Assembly (NCBI RefSeq): GCF_016093545.1 | Contig: NZ_JADKYX010000013.1 | Span: forward strand, 124,001 to 188,000 | DNA from: Massilia rhizosphaerae | GTDB lineage: Bacteria; Pseudomonadota; Gammaproteobacteria; Burkholderiales; Burkholderiaceae_D | DNA: 64,000 nucleotides | Direction of reading: 5' to 3' | Shown here: one piece after another, positions 52,555 through 61,708 of the stretch | Position numbering within the stretch: the stretch's first letter is position 1 | Layout: each line of letters opens with the position of its first letter | Made by a program: the position numbers and the translations under genes | The notes under the pieces: generated by a model | The model's database searches: none | The model's input: only the letters and a program-made list of their open reading frames with translations | What the model was told of the DNA's origin: nothing

Positions 52555-53754
52555 TTAAGTTATCTCTTCGGTATATACGTGCCGTGCCCAAGCGTCCATC
52601 AGTGGTCGGCGTTGCTCCAGCAAGTCGGTTCTGTGGTACGCGGCCTCAACCTTGTTTGCAACGGCGTGTGCCAAGGCGCGTTCGGCCAAGTCCCGAGCGT
52701 AGCCGTGTTCGCTGGCCCAATCCCGAAAGCTGGACCGGAACCCATGGGCTGTGGCGATTCGCCCCGGAGTATCGCTTTCGGCCTTTACCCTGCGCAGTAG
52801 CGCAGTAAGCGTCATGTCACTCAGCACCTTTTCACGAGGCGACGGGAAGACGAGCGTGTCGTGGAGTTGGAATTGCTGCATGGTCGTCAGTAGGGCTATA
52901 GCGGCGTCCGAGAGCGGCACCCTGTGCGGCTCCCTGGCCTTCATGCGCTCGGCCGGAATGTTCCAGATGCGCGCTTTCATGTCGAATTCGCTCCAGGTCG
53001 CTCCGCGCACTTCCCCGCTTCTGGTTGCCGTGAGAATGAGCAGGAGGAGGGCGGCCCTTGTCGTGTCGCCCGGTTCCCGCTTCGCGAGGTGCGCCGCCGC
53101 GAATTTCGGTACATGCTGCCAAGGCATCGCAGGCTGGTGCTCCGGCTTTACGGATTGTTTTGGCAGTATGTGATCGATGACTGAAACTGGATTTGCCCCG
53201 ATGTGGCCGTGTGCCCAAGCCCATTGCATGACCGCGTGCATACGCTGTCTGGTACGACTTGCGGTCTCGGCTTTTGACAGCCAGATTGGGCGGAGCACAT
53301 CTGCGCAGTCGGCAGGCGAGATCGAATCAAGCTTCCGATTACCGATTTTGGGGAAGGCGTAGGTTTCAAGGGTACTGAGCCATTGAGCAGCATGCTTCGC
53401 GTTCTTCCAGCCCGGTTTTAGCTCGTCGTGTACCTGTCGTGCAGCCTTCTCGAATGTTAGTTCCGCCGCTGCGATGGCCCTGGCTTCACGCTCTCGGTTC
53501 CGCTCATCTATCGGATCGCTGCCGTTGTCGATAAGCTTGCGCATGGCAGTAGCCTTCTCGCGGGCTTCGGCAATTGAGGTTTCGGGATAAGTGCCCAGGC
53601 CCGCATCACGTCGCTTGCCAGTTACGGGACTGGTAAAGCGCAACGTCCACTTGCAGCCCGTCTTGGTCGGAGCAAGGAATAGTCCTGTTACTTTGCCGTC
53701 AAATACGGGTTTGTCGGTTGGCTTGAGTGCGCGTGCTTGTTTGTCGGTTAGCAT
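52555..53754 (-). CDS. int: Tyrosine integrase, P4 family
   Basis: 399 residues. An N-terminal arm-binding domain (DUF4102: LTDKQARALKPTDKPVFDGK) is followed by a core-binding domain and the catalytic domain with TATRSGEVRG (first Arg), TAHGFRSSFRDWASE (His-x-x-Arg) and YHRTDLLEQRRPLMDAW holding the nucleophilic Tyr. The family integrates into tRNA 3' ends. It lies 149 bp from attR and reads inwards, so its promoter is in the attR-proximal region and may change on excision. Confidence 0.95.
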   Translation of the reverse strand: MLTDKQARALKPTDKPVFDGKVTGLFLAPTKTGCKWTLRFTSPVTGKRRDAGLGTYPETSIAEAREKATAMRKLIDNGSDPIDERNREREARAIAAAELTFEKAARQVHDELKPGWKNAKHAAQWLSTLETYAFPKIGNRKLDSISPADCADVLRPIWLSKAETASRTRQRMHAVMQWAWAHGHIGANPVSVIDHILPKQSVKPEHQPAMPWQHVPKFAAAHLAKREPGDTTRAALLLLILTATRSGEVRGATWSEFDMKARIWNIPAERMKAREPHRVPLSDAAIALLTTMQQFQLHDTLVFPSPREKVLSDMTLTALLRRVKAESDTPGRIATAHGFRSSFRDWASEHGYARDLAERALAHAVANKVEAAYHRTDLLEQRRPLMDAWARHVYTEEIT

Positions 53755-53760
53755 AGATTT

Positions 53761-53781
53761 GGCCCATCAGTCAGCCCATCG
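53761..53781 (+). repeat. Right-end direct repeat pair (candidate arm-type sites)
   Basis: GGCCCATCA (53761-53769) and AGCCCATCG (53773-53781), 12 bp apart and in the same orientation as the pair at the left end (36961-36981). They overlap the integrase promoter region, so binding could also autoregulate int. Confidence 0.55.
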
Positions 53782-53902
53782 GAATGCATCAGATGGGGTT
53801 GTAAGTTGTTAGGATATTTTGGAAAATGGAAGCCTGCAAGGCCTTGAAACACAAAGGAAATTTTCGAAAGCATTGAATGCCGTTGGAAATGGCCTTGGCA
53901 GA

Positions 53903-53916
53903 CACCGCCTCCGCCA
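53903..53916 (+). other. attR core
   Basis: CACCGCCTCCGCCA, the second copy of the tRNA-Ser 3' end. It is not part of a tRNA here; the bases to its left are unrelated to the tRNA. Confidence 0.9.
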
Positions 53917-53923
53917 GAATACT

Positions 53924-53983
53924 GTTTGCCAAGCGTTGGCAAACAACTAAACCCTGGTTCTCGCACTGAGAGTCGGGGTTTTT
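53924..53983 (+). terminator. Hairpin and terminator outside attR (probably the tRNA-Ser terminator)
   Basis: A hairpin GTTTGCCAA-GCG-TTGGCAAAC (53924-53944) is followed by AAACCC (53949-53954), an inner CTC/GAG pairing and GGGTTTTTT (53976-53983). These lie just past attR, where the host tRNA's native terminator would be before insertion. Confidence 0.6.
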
Positions 53984-54040
53984 GCATTGTTGTGCCGCTT
54001 TCGCTCCGCGCGATTTGGCCGGGAGCCTCGGCCGCATGCC

Positions 54041-55435
54041 TCAAGCCCGGCGCCGCACGCGCGCCACCAGTAAGCCCAGGCCCGCGAACACCAGCGCGAT
54101 CGACGACGGTTCCGGCACGTCCGCCCGGAATTGTTGGGCCGAGTATGACGCACCGACGTTGTTCAAGTCGGCATCGCTGATACCGAATACGTAGAACTGA
54201 TTATCGCCCGCACTGGCGCGCACGAAGTCGTTGTCGTTCGTGACGTACAGCGTATGCATCAGGACACCGTCGTCGACCACGTCGGCGCCGAACGCCATGC
54301 CTTCGATCTTGGCTGGAATCTGCGCGGGCGCGATACCGTTGACGCCCAGGACCGCCACCGCGTCCAGCACGAGGCTCTTCGGCACGGCCTGGGCCGACAG
54401 GTCGCCGCTGAGCGCCGTGACGTCCTGCGCGCCATCGAGGTCGACCTTGAAGACTTGCTTGACCTTGGCGTTGGAGCCGTCGCCCAGGCCCTTGCCGTCA
54501 CGCTCGTCCACGAGGAATTGATGGTCGTTCAAGGCCACGATCTCGCTGACGCCGGAGCCGGTGGTCAGCATGTACGCGTATTCGTGAGTGACGCCGCTGG
54601 CGAGGTCGATCGTCACGATGCGCAGGTTCTTGGCGGCGTCCTGTTCCAGCGGCGCCTGCATGATGCCGACAAGGGTCTTGCCGTCCGGCGTGATCGCCAG
54701 GCCTTCCATGCCCTTGTTGGCCCTGCGGCCGGTGGTGTTGCCGCTGATCTCCGCAGCGCCTTGCGCGCTCAATTGAGCGGCCGCCAGGTTCGCCGGCAGC
54801 GCATACGAGCGGATGCGTTGGCCGGTCGCCCGGTCGATTTGATAGACATAGGGACCGTATTCGTCGGACACGAAGATGGATTTGCCGTCTATCGACACGC
54901 GCACGCCCTCAGGGTCGAGGCGCGCGTTGTTCGGATTGGACGACGGCTGGGACGCATCGAAGTTGTCCGAGCGTCCGGAGAAGTAATAATGACCATTGCT
55001 GTTGAGCGCAGGCGTGGCGCCGGCGGCGTATGCGAGCGGTGTTGCGCTGTACATGAGCGTCGTCGCGCTCAGCGTCGGGGTCAGCGTCCAGCCGAGGCCC
55101 GTGCCGCCGGTATTCTTCGCCAGGCCGAGTTGGAGCGTCTGAAAGCGAGGAATGTAGGACGTCGTGTCGTCGAGCGCCGCATTCCAGGGTGTCGCGTTCG
55201 GACCCCGGTCGGGCGTCGCGACGAACGTATTGCCGCCGGCCCAGGCGAGGCCGGAGCCGAGGCCGCCCAGCACGTTGCCGGCAACGCCGTTCTCCAGCGG
55301 TCCCGCCGTTGCGGCGGACAGGTCGCCACCGCTCGCGTTCAAGGTGCCGATCGCCAGCAACACGGGCGCCGCCAGCGCGGGCTTCAGCCCGCACAGCGCC
55401 ACTACAAGGGCCAACGAAAGTTTTAATTTGTTCAT
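54041..55435 (-). CDS. Secreted esterase-like-phytase-domain protein with PEP-CTERM anchor
   Basis: 464 residues. A signal peptide (1-22, ending PALA), then an esterase-like activity of phytase domain (beta-propeller; DRGPNATPW, LDPEGVRVSIDGKSIFVSDEYGPYVYQID, GMEGLAITPDGKTLVGIMQ). At the C-terminus VPEPSS, a hydrophobic helix and RVRRR form a PEP-CTERM signal, processed by exosortase for surface or EPS-associated display. GAGGCGAGG precedes the ATG. Confidence 0.88.
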   Translation of the reverse strand: MNKLKLSLALVVALCGLKPALAAPVLLAIGTLNASGGDLSAATAGPLENGVAGNVLGGLGSGLAWAGGNTFVATPDRGPNATPWNAALDDTTSYIPRFQTLQLGLAKNTGGTGLGWTLTPTLSATTLMYSATPLAYAAGATPALNSNGHYYFSGRSDNFDASQPSSNPNNARLDPEGVRVSIDGKSIFVSDEYGPYVYQIDRATGQRIRSYALPANLAAAQLSAQGAAEISGNTTGRRANKGMEGLAITPDGKTLVGIMQAPLEQDAAKNLRIVTIDLASGVTHEYAYMLTTGSGVSEIVALNDHQFLVDERDGKGLGDGSNAKVKQVFKVDLDGAQDVTALSGDLSAQAVPKSLVLDAVAVLGVNGIAPAQIPAKIEGMAFGADVVDDGVLMHTLYVTNDNDFVRASAGDNQFYVFGISDADLNNVGASYSAQQFRADVPEPSSIALVFAGLGLLVARVRRRA

Positions 55436-55516
55436 CGTCCTCGCCTCCAGTTGATTGAAAGTTCATCAACTTTAAGGCGCGAAGGTTACCGGACGATTAC
55501 TGTTTCGATGACCTGG

Positions 55517-56239
55517 TCAGGAGGCTTCCTGCGGTGCGTCCGTTTCGGCCGGACGCTTGGCCGCCTTGTCCTTCTTTTGTTTCCGATCGCCCAGCGCGTT
55601 ACCCGTCTTGTCGTCGGTGGCGAATGTTTGCGATTGAAAGGCGAACAGGAACGCTTGGCGCTTGCCGCTCGGATATTCGAAGATCAGCCCGCCATCCTGG
55701 AACACGCCGTTGTCCTTGCGATAGCCGGCGCCATTGCCTTGATTCATGTGGATGTCGTGGATCCCGTTGCCCGGCAAGAAACGGAAATAGCGATCCTTCT
55801 TGCCTTTTTCCGGCCCCCACCTGCTGCCGAAGGCATAGACGACGCTGCCTTCCTGCCGGATCGCCGCCGCGACGGCCGCCTCGAGTTTGTCCTTCAAATC
55901 ATTGTCGGCACCGGGCGCATGGGGAGGCACCGCGCGCATCGTCGCGGGCTTGATCCAGCCGCTGCGTACGTAATCCAGCGCCAGTCCATCCGGCTTCGAC
56001 GGCAGGCGCGTATAACCCGGCTCCAGCGCCTGCAACTCGGCGGCATAAGTGTCGGGAATCCTGGTCGTCGTCGCGAACAATAGATTGGACGGCGCGTGCG
56101 GTGCCGCCGACTTGACGTTGACCGCGATCCTGAACATGGTCCTGTCCACGGAAACGAGAATCTGGTAATGGTCATCGTCGGCATCGCGCAGATGGCCGGT
56201 GATCGTTCCTTTCAAAACACCGTACTTCGAAACAGGCAT
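55517..56239 (-). CDS. YukJ-family protein (DUF2278)
   Basis: 240 residues. The family opening (PVSKYGVLKGTITGHLRDAD), DHYQILVSVDRTMFRIAVNV and GIHDIHMNQGN with the conserved His-rich motif, then NGVFQDGGLIFEYPSGKRQAFLFAFQSQ are all present. A Lys-rich tail is extra. The role of YukJ proteins is unknown. AAAGGAAACCTCC precedes the ATG. It follows the phytase-like gene's promoter region in the same direction. Confidence 0.82.
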   Translation of the reverse strand: MPVSKYGVLKGTITGHLRDADDDHYQILVSVDRTMFRIAVNVKSAAPHAPSNLLFATTTRIPDTYAAELQALEPGYTRLPSKPDGLALDYVRSGWIKPATMRAVPPHAPGADNDLKDKLEAAVAAAIRQEGSVVYAFGSRWGPEKGKKDRYFRFLPGNGIHDIHMNQGNGAGYRKDNGVFQDGGLIFEYPSGKRQAFLFAFQSQTFATDDKTGNALGDRKQKKDKAAKRPAETDAPQEAS

Positions 56240-56438
56240 GGAGGTTTCCTTTCGATGGGCGGCATGCCCAATGGCGCGGCATGGCTTGATTGGCTGCGAA
56301 GAAATTGTACCGCGCTATCAAGATTTCCAGTTATACAATTGCAATTAAGTAATTATCAATGCATGTCATCAAGATGTCAGAAATTTCTGTTAACTTGAAG
56401 AATTTAGCCCGATTCGGGCGAGGCCGGCACTGGACATC

Positions 56439-58244
56439 ATGCAAGAGCTTCTATTGCGCATCCTCAGGAACCAAGAGCTGACGGCGCTGTTCCAACCGAT
56501 CATTCATTTGCAAAAGGGCGCGATCCTGGGCTACGAGGGCTTGGTCCGCGGCCCCGCCGACACGCCCCTGCACGCACCGCTGGCCTTGCTCGGCGCAGCG
56601 CGCACGTTTGGCTTGAGCAATGAGGTCGAAGCCCTGTGCCGGAAGGTCGTGGTCGACACGTTCGTGAATCTCGACCTGCCCGGTCGGCTGTTCCTGAACG
56701 TCAGTCCGCGCAGCCTGGTCGGGGCCGACATGCAGCCGGAAGCGGAGCTCGACCACATCCGGTCATGCGGGCTGAGCCCGAACCGTATCGTCATCGAAGT
56801 CACCGAAGGCGATCCGATCATGGACTATGACCGCCTGCGCGCGGTCGTGGGCCATTACGGGCGGATGGGGTTCCAGGTCGCGATCGACGATCTCGGCACC
56901 GGATTCTCGAGCCTGCGCTTGTGGTCGGAATTGCGTCCCGCCTTCGTCAAGGTGGACATGCACTTCGTGCAGGACATCGATCGGGACAAGGGCAAATTCC
57001 AGATCCTGCGCTCGATCCAGGACATCGCGCATGCGCTCGGCGCGACGGTCATCGCGGAGGGCATCGAGACGCCGTCGGAACTGCTGCTGATCCGCGACCT
57101 CGGCATCTGCTGCGGCCAGGGATACCACATCGGACGGCCGGTCGCCTTGCCGAGTGCGGTCGTACCGGCGGCCATCGCCTCGTCGCTGACGTTCGCGGGC
57201 GTGACCGTGTTCCCCCAGGAGCGGTCCGTCGTCCAGGGGACCGCGACGGCGTTGCGGCTGCTGCGCGCCGTCGCCCCGGCGACGCCCGCCATGACGAACA
57301 GCGATATCTTCGACGTGTTCGCCGCCGATCCCGCGCTGGAAGTCGTTCCCGTCGTCGACGACCACGTGCCGGTCGGCCTGATCACGCGGAGGACCCTGGT
57401 CGACCGGTTCGCGAAGCAATACATCCGCGAACTGCATGGACGAAAGTCCTGCACGATGTTCATGGATCCGAAGCCGTTGTCGGTCGACCAGAACACCTCC
57501 TTGCAAGTGCTGAGCAAGTCCGTCGTCGAAGCGGAGCGCCACCACCTGTTCAATGGCTTCATCATCACCGACCGCGGCCGCTACCTCGGCATGGGCACCG
57601 GACACGACCTGGTGCGCGAGATCACCGCCTTGCAGATCAGCGCGGCGCGCTATGCCAACCCGCTCACGGGCTTGCCCGGCAATGTTCCCATCAACGAACA
57701 CATCGATCGGCTGATCGCGAGCGGCAACCGTTTCGCCGCGTGCTACATCGACCTGGACCACTTCAAGCCCTTCAACGACTACTATGGCTACCGCAAGGGC
57801 GACGACGTCATCCAGTTGACCGGGCGCGTCCTCGAGGCGCACGCCGATCCCGCGCGCGACTTCGTGGGGCACATCGGCGGCGACGATTTCCTCGTGCTGT
57901 TCCAGAGCGAGGACTGGAAAGAGCGCTGCCACGCCATCCTTGCAGACTTTGCCGCCGGCATCATCGGCCATTTCGACGCGGCCGATCTGCAGCGCGGCGG
58001 CTATCTGTGCGAAGACCGCCAGGGCAACAGGGTCCTGCACCCGGTGGTGACGGTGTCGCTGGGTATCGTGAAGGCCGAGCCGGGCCACTTCCGTTCCCAC
58101 TTGCAGATCGCCGCCGCCGCGAGCGACGCCAAGAAGCAGGCGAAAAGGATGCCCGGCAACAGCCTGTTTGTGGATCGAAGGACGGGGTCGTGCGCCATAC
58201 CGGAGACGCCGCTGGTCGAGGGTGGCTCGATGAAATTGGCCTGA
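56439..58244 (+). CDS. EAL-CBS-GGDEF c-di-GMP signalling protein
   Basis: 601 residues: EAL phosphodiesterase domain (about 10-245) with EGL at 33-35, NVSPRSL, EVTEGD, DDLGTGFSS and AEGIETPSE; a CBS pair (about 270-410); and a GGDEF domain with DLDHFKPFNDYYGYRKGD and GGDDF near residue 483. Both signature motifs are variants (EGL, GGDDF) but key catalytic acids remain. It may both make and break c-di-GMP, controlled by nucleotide binding to CBS. No membrane segment. It stands alone; the 199-bp gap upstream is AT-rich. Confidence 0.9.
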   Translation: MQELLLRILRNQELTALFQPIIHLQKGAILGYEGLVRGPADTPLHAPLALLGAARTFGLSNEVEALCRKVVVDTFVNLDLPGRLFLNVSPRSLVGADMQPEAELDHIRSCGLSPNRIVIEVTEGDPIMDYDRLRAVVGHYGRMGFQVAIDDLGTGFSSLRLWSELRPAFVKVDMHFVQDIDRDKGKFQILRSIQDIAHALGATVIAEGIETPSELLLIRDLGICCGQGYHIGRPVALPSAVVPAAIASSLTFAGVTVFPQERSVVQGTATALRLLRAVAPATPAMTNSDIFDVFAADPALEVVPVVDDHVPVGLITRRTLVDRFAKQYIRELHGRKSCTMFMDPKPLSVDQNTSLQVLSKSVVEAERHHLFNGFIITDRGRYLGMGTGHDLVREITALQISAARYANPLTGLPGNVPINEHIDRLIASGNRFAACYIDLDHFKPFNDYYGYRKGDDVIQLTGRVLEAHADPARDFVGHIGGDDFLVLFQSEDWKERCHAILADFAAGIIGHFDAADLQRGGYLCEDRQGNRVLHPVVTVSLGIVKAEPGHFRSHLQIAAAASDAKKQAKRMPGNSLFVDRRTGSCAIPETPLVEGGSMKLA

Positions 58245-58258
58245 CCGGTCATGGTCCG

Positions 58259-58888
58259 TCAAGGCCCCGACGCCGGCGAGCAGGGCGGCACGCCTTGCTT
58301 GTACCCCAGGGTTTCGACCGGGACAATGGTCGGTGCAGTGGGCAGTGCTACCGGCAAACCCACCAGCGGGAACATGCTTTGGGATTGCGCGGCAACGCAC
58401 GTGCTCGTGTCGCTCGGATCGCAGACGCGGACTTCGACGAAACGGATGCAGCTCGCGGAATGCGGGTTGGCCATGCAGATTTGCTGGTTGTCGGACGCGC
58501 AGGTGGGCAGGGCACTCGAGGGGATCACGGACAGGTCGTATCCCAGGTAGTCGATGCGGATATGGCTGTCGGTGACGGGGGCGCCGAGGACTAACTGACC
58601 CGGAGAAGTCCGGAACACGGCGTCTTCCTTCAACCGGGCGATGGCCACCGTGTCGGTCGGGTAGACGTTGGCCGCCGCGGCCGCCGCGCGCCGGGTGCTT
58701 TCCTGCAAAGTATTGAAGACGTACATCACGCGGGCGACTTCGAGGATGCCGAATACGAACAGGAAGAAGACGATGGCCGTGAGCGCGAATTCGACGGCGG
58801 CCATGCCGGCTTGCGCGGTGCGAGGGTACGCCGGCCGGCGCCGCGACGGGCCTCGCGTTTCCTTGAATTTCCGATTAGTTGCCGACAT
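58259..58888 (-). CDS. TadE-family pilus/secretion pseudopilin
   Basis: 209 residues from an ATG at 58888 (58903 is also possible). An N-terminal TadE signature (AGMAAVEFALTAIVFFLFVFGILEVARVMY) is followed by a helix ending with NTLQESTRRAA, and a C-terminal domain with six cysteines. It overlaps the previous gene by about 14 bases. TadE proteins are minor pseudopilins of Flp-type pili. It is the last gene of the tadG-tadE-tadE unit. Confidence 0.82.
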   Translation of the reverse strand: MSATNRKFKETRGPSRRRPAYPRTAQAGMAAVEFALTAIVFFLFVFGILEVARVMYVFNTLQESTRRAAAAAANVYPTDTVAIARLKEDAVFRTSPGQLVLGAPVTDSHIRIDYLGYDLSVIPSSALPTCASDNQQICMANPHSASCIRFVEVRVCDPSDTSTCVAAQSQSMFPLVGLPVALPTAPTIVPVETLGYKQGVPPCSPASGP

Positions 58889-59360
58889 AGCGCATGGATG
58901 CATCAGCCGTGATCACCAAACCGTACCGGCTATCCGGTACGACACCAAAAATGTTGTCGTGCATGCTGAACGTGATGAAGACACGGACCGTGCTGGGCGT
59001 CTTTCCGATCAGGGTGCCGCACGGGAGGTAGTCGCATTGGACGATCGGCGGGTCGATTGTCGATCCCGGCGCCAATTCCGCTATTTCCGTCTGCGCGATT
59101 TGCAGCGCGAGGTTGCCGGCGGCTTGTGCCAGCGGTCTCGATCTCATCTCCGCGGCCGACACTTGCGACAGATAATGTGCCGCGTCCTGCGCGGCTTTCT
59201 GGGCCACGGTGTAGTGCCAGAAGCAGCGTGCGTAATAGATCGGGAACGTGAGAAAGAGCACGAAGATCGGCAGTATCAGGGCTGCCTCGATCGCCGCATT
59301 CCCGCGCTGGCGCGGCCGCGGCGACGGCGACGGCAACGGTCTTGCAGACGACATGGTCAT
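58875..59360 (-). CDS. TadE-family pseudopilin
   Basis: 161 residues. A basic start (PRPRQRG) precedes the TadE helix (NAAIEAALILPIFVLFLTFPIYYARCFWHYT), then a domain with two cysteines (QCDYLPCG). It overlaps the TadG gene by four bases (ATGA) and the downstream TadE gene by about 14, so all three are made together. Confidence 0.83.
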   Translation of the reverse strand: MTMSSARPLPSPSPRPRQRGNAAIEAALILPIFVLFLTFPIYYARCFWHYTVAQKAAQDAAHYLSQVSAAEMRSRPLAQAAGNLALQIAQTEIAELAPGSTIDPPIVQCDYLPCGTLIGKTPSTVRVFITFSMHDNIFGVVPDSRYGLVITADASMRYVGN

Positions 59361-60862
59361 GGGTAGAGCTCCACCTGGCTGGATATCGATTGTTCGGGGA
59401 GCACGCCCGCGAACTCGGCGATCAGGGTGGTCGCGGTTGCCGGCACGGTCATGAAGAACTTGCCGATCCCGAGGACGGTCGCCGGCACGTTCGCACCCGC
59501 CGTGACGGGACAAGACAGCAGCGGCACGTTCAGGACTCGTCGTTGCAGCGTGGAGATGTTCAGGTCGGCGGCACTCGGCGCCTTGTAGTTGGCGCCGCTC
59601 GTGGCGAAATAGGGGGGCGTCGACGGATATCCGGATGCGGTCGGCCCCGACTTGTACAGGTTGATCCAATCGCTGGTGGAAAACGTCGCGTAGCCGCTGG
59701 CCGGCTCGGGCGTCCCCGAGGCCACGTAGGACGGGTACTTGGCCGCCTTGGCGAACGTCCACAGCGGGCCGTACGATTCCGCCGTCGTGCCGGCCGGTGG
59801 CGTGGGGAGGTCGGCGATCGTTTCGAGCTTGTTGCGGGAGGTCGTGGCCGTGGCGGCCGCGCTTCCCGTACCAGGGGACATCCACGGCGCGCCGCCGGAC
59901 TGCGTGTAGTCGAAAGCCTTGGTGTTGTAGTCGGGGGGCGCGCCGTACGGGTCGCATTGCTGGCTGCTGAAGTCGTCGAAGCGCGTGTTGAGCTGCGTGT
60001 ACAGGTCGGCGAGAGGAGAGGACGACGGCAATGGCGACACGCGTACCGCGCCACCGGAAAGCCGGGGCACCCACATGGCGCCGGTGCACATGAAGGGTCC
60101 CATGACCAAGGTGTCGAATGCCGAGCTGTAGACGCCCGGGGCGATGACCGGATTGACGAGATAGCTGACCGGGGACGTGCCGTTCGGGTTGAGCTGCATC
60201 AGATCGTAGCTGACGCCGCGGCGGAATCCGTACTCGACGAGTTCCGTGGCCGGCGCGCTGGTATTCGTGCGCGCGACGGCGGGGTTCGGGTCCATTGCGC
60301 ATATCGCAATCGGGGTGACGGCGATCTGCTTGCGTCCTGCGACGGCGACGTCGCTCAGCTGCACCGTGCTTTGGGACGGGGAGAGTATCCAGATGAGGAA
60401 TGTGTTGACCTGGCCGGCCGTGGAGGCGAGCGCGGAGGTGTCGACCTTGGCGTAATACAGGCCCGTCGGAGACGAACCGTCGACCCAGGTGCCCGTGCGC
60501 GAGGAATCGGTGCTGAAGGTGAGGGCGGCATCGTTCCAGGTGAACGAGATCCCGTCATTGAAGTACTGGTACCTGAGACTCTCCGCCACTTGCTTTGCCT
60601 TGGCCCGTGCCGACGCGATGCCGGCGGACGTCCCGTTCAGTTCATGCGCGGCCGCCAGGGCCGCCGCCTTGGCCAACCCGCTCAGGTCCGCCTTGCGGTT
60701 GTAGATCTGGCCGAGGTCGAGCGCGAGGCTGCATACCCCGATCATCAGGAGGATCAGGGGCACGGCCATGATGGCGAATGCGCCGCCCTGCCGCCGGGGT
60801 TGGCGGAACGTGCCCGGCCGTTTGCGCGGCGCCAGCCTTGGTTCATTACGCTTCGCTGACAT
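59357..60862 (-). CDS. TadG-like pilus-assembly protein
   Basis: 501 residues from the ATG at 60862 (GAGGG upstream). A basic N-terminus leads to the Tad helix (QGGAFAIMAVPLILLMIGVCSLALDLGQIYNRKADLSGLAKAAALAAA) and a long, mostly extracytoplasmic beta-rich domain without an obvious von Willebrand MIDAS motif. It is the first of three pilin-like genes. No Tad ATPase or secretin lies in the window. Confidence 0.82.
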   Translation of the reverse strand: MSAKRNEPRLAPRKRPGTFRQPRRQGGAFAIMAVPLILLMIGVCSLALDLGQIYNRKADLSGLAKAAALAAAHELNGTSAGIASARAKAKQVAESLRYQYFNDGISFTWNDAALTFSTDSSRTGTWVDGSSPTGLYYAKVDTSALASTAGQVNTFLIWILSPSQSTVQLSDVAVAGRKQIAVTPIAICAMDPNPAVARTNTSAPATELVEYGFRRGVSYDLMQLNPNGTSPVSYLVNPVIAPGVYSSAFDTLVMGPFMCTGAMWVPRLSGGAVRVSPLPSSSPLADLYTQLNTRFDDFSSQQCDPYGAPPDYNTKAFDYTQSGGAPWMSPGTGSAAATATTSRNKLETIADLPTPPAGTTAESYGPLWTFAKAAKYPSYVASGTPEPASGYATFSTSDWINLYKSGPTASGYPSTPPYFATSGANYKAPSAADLNISTLQRRVLNVPLLSCPVTAGANVPATVLGIGKFFMTVPATATTLIAEFAGVLPEQSISSQVELYP

Positions 60863-60872
60863 CGGTCCCTCG

Positions 60873-61463
60873 TCAATCCTGGAATTGTGGAACCCGCCCT
60901 GGTGGCTTCGAAGGCGTTTCCCGCCGCATCGTGCCAACGCATGCGGCGAGGCCGCATACGCCCAGAATCCACGCCGCGATCGGCAGGAACATCGGGTGTA
61001 CGTCGGCGCGGCGGAGCGCGAGCGCCACAGCACCGCCGCCGCACATCGACAGCGCGGCCCAGCCGGGATGTTGCCGGCACAATGGCATGCGGCGCCAAGG
61101 GGCGAAACCGCAGGCGGCGGCGAACACGCCGAGCAGCATCGTGCTTCCCGCCGCGACGAGGACGCCGATGATGCCGCCGGCGGCCAGCGGCACCGTTGCC
61201 CAGCCGATGTCGGCGATGAGCGACCGCGGCTTGACGCGTACCCGAGCGACGTCACCGCCCGCCGGCGTTGCGCAGCCCCTGCGCAGCACGGACAGAAGCG
61301 CCAGGAAAACCCACGGGATCGTCGCCACGAGCCACCCGCGCAGGCTGGCGTGCACGATGGATAACCATGTGCTCATCAAGGCCCCGCCGCCGACGGAAAA
61401 GGCCAGAACGATGAAGGTGCCGTCCGGAAGGGAATCGGTCGACCCAAGCCATCGAGTACTCAT
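60873..61463 (-). CDS. Multi-spanning membrane protein upstream of the tad-like genes
   Basis: 196 residues with about five hydrophobic segments (about 15-36, 42-62, 85-115, 135-150, 158-178). It ends 10 bp before the TadG-like gene and on the same strand, so it may open the operon. I do not recognise it; it lacks the aspartate motifs of prepilin peptidases. ATG at 61463 with no strong box. Confidence 0.55.
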   Translation of the reverse strand: MSTRWLGSTDSLPDGTFIVLAFSVGGGALMSTWLSIVHASLRGWLVATIPWVFLALLSVLRRGCATPAGGDVARVRVKPRSLIADIGWATVPLAAGGIIGVLVAAGSTMLLGVFAAACGFAPWRRMPLCRQHPGWAALSMCGGGAVALALRRADVHPMFLPIAAWILGVCGLAACVGTMRRETPSKPPGRVPQFQD

Positions 61464-61708
61464 GAGAATGTCTTCCCCATACGCGATCGGCCTCCCAGTG
61501 ATCAGGGGCCATTGTCTCGAGGAAGTCTGCGCGCAAGGCCAGTGCCTGGCAATCGAATGGGGGCGATCATTTGATGGACATCATGCAGGGCAATTAACGC
61601 CGGGTATTATTGCCCCACGCGGCAATGCCGGGTAATGTTGTCTTCATCGACCAACAAATCATGTGCGATTCACGCGCCGATACGCGGGGTTGCAAAAGGA
61701 GAAGAACG

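Larger units (their letters stand above)
36893..53916. mobile_element. 17-kb integrative element in tRNA-Ser(GCU)
   Basis: The element is bounded by a 14-bp direct repeat (36893-36906 and 53903-53916) that is the 3' end of tRNA-Ser. A P4-type integrase gene lies at the right end, reading inwards. Paired 12-bp-spaced repeats occur near both ends. Inside are satellite-like replication genes, a T6SS spike/effector cassette and a nucleotide-modification operon, with several stretches clearly more AT-rich than the host. A terminator that could be the tRNA's original one remains outside the right end. There are no transfer or capsid genes, so it probably depends on a helper or moves passively. Confidence 0.92.
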
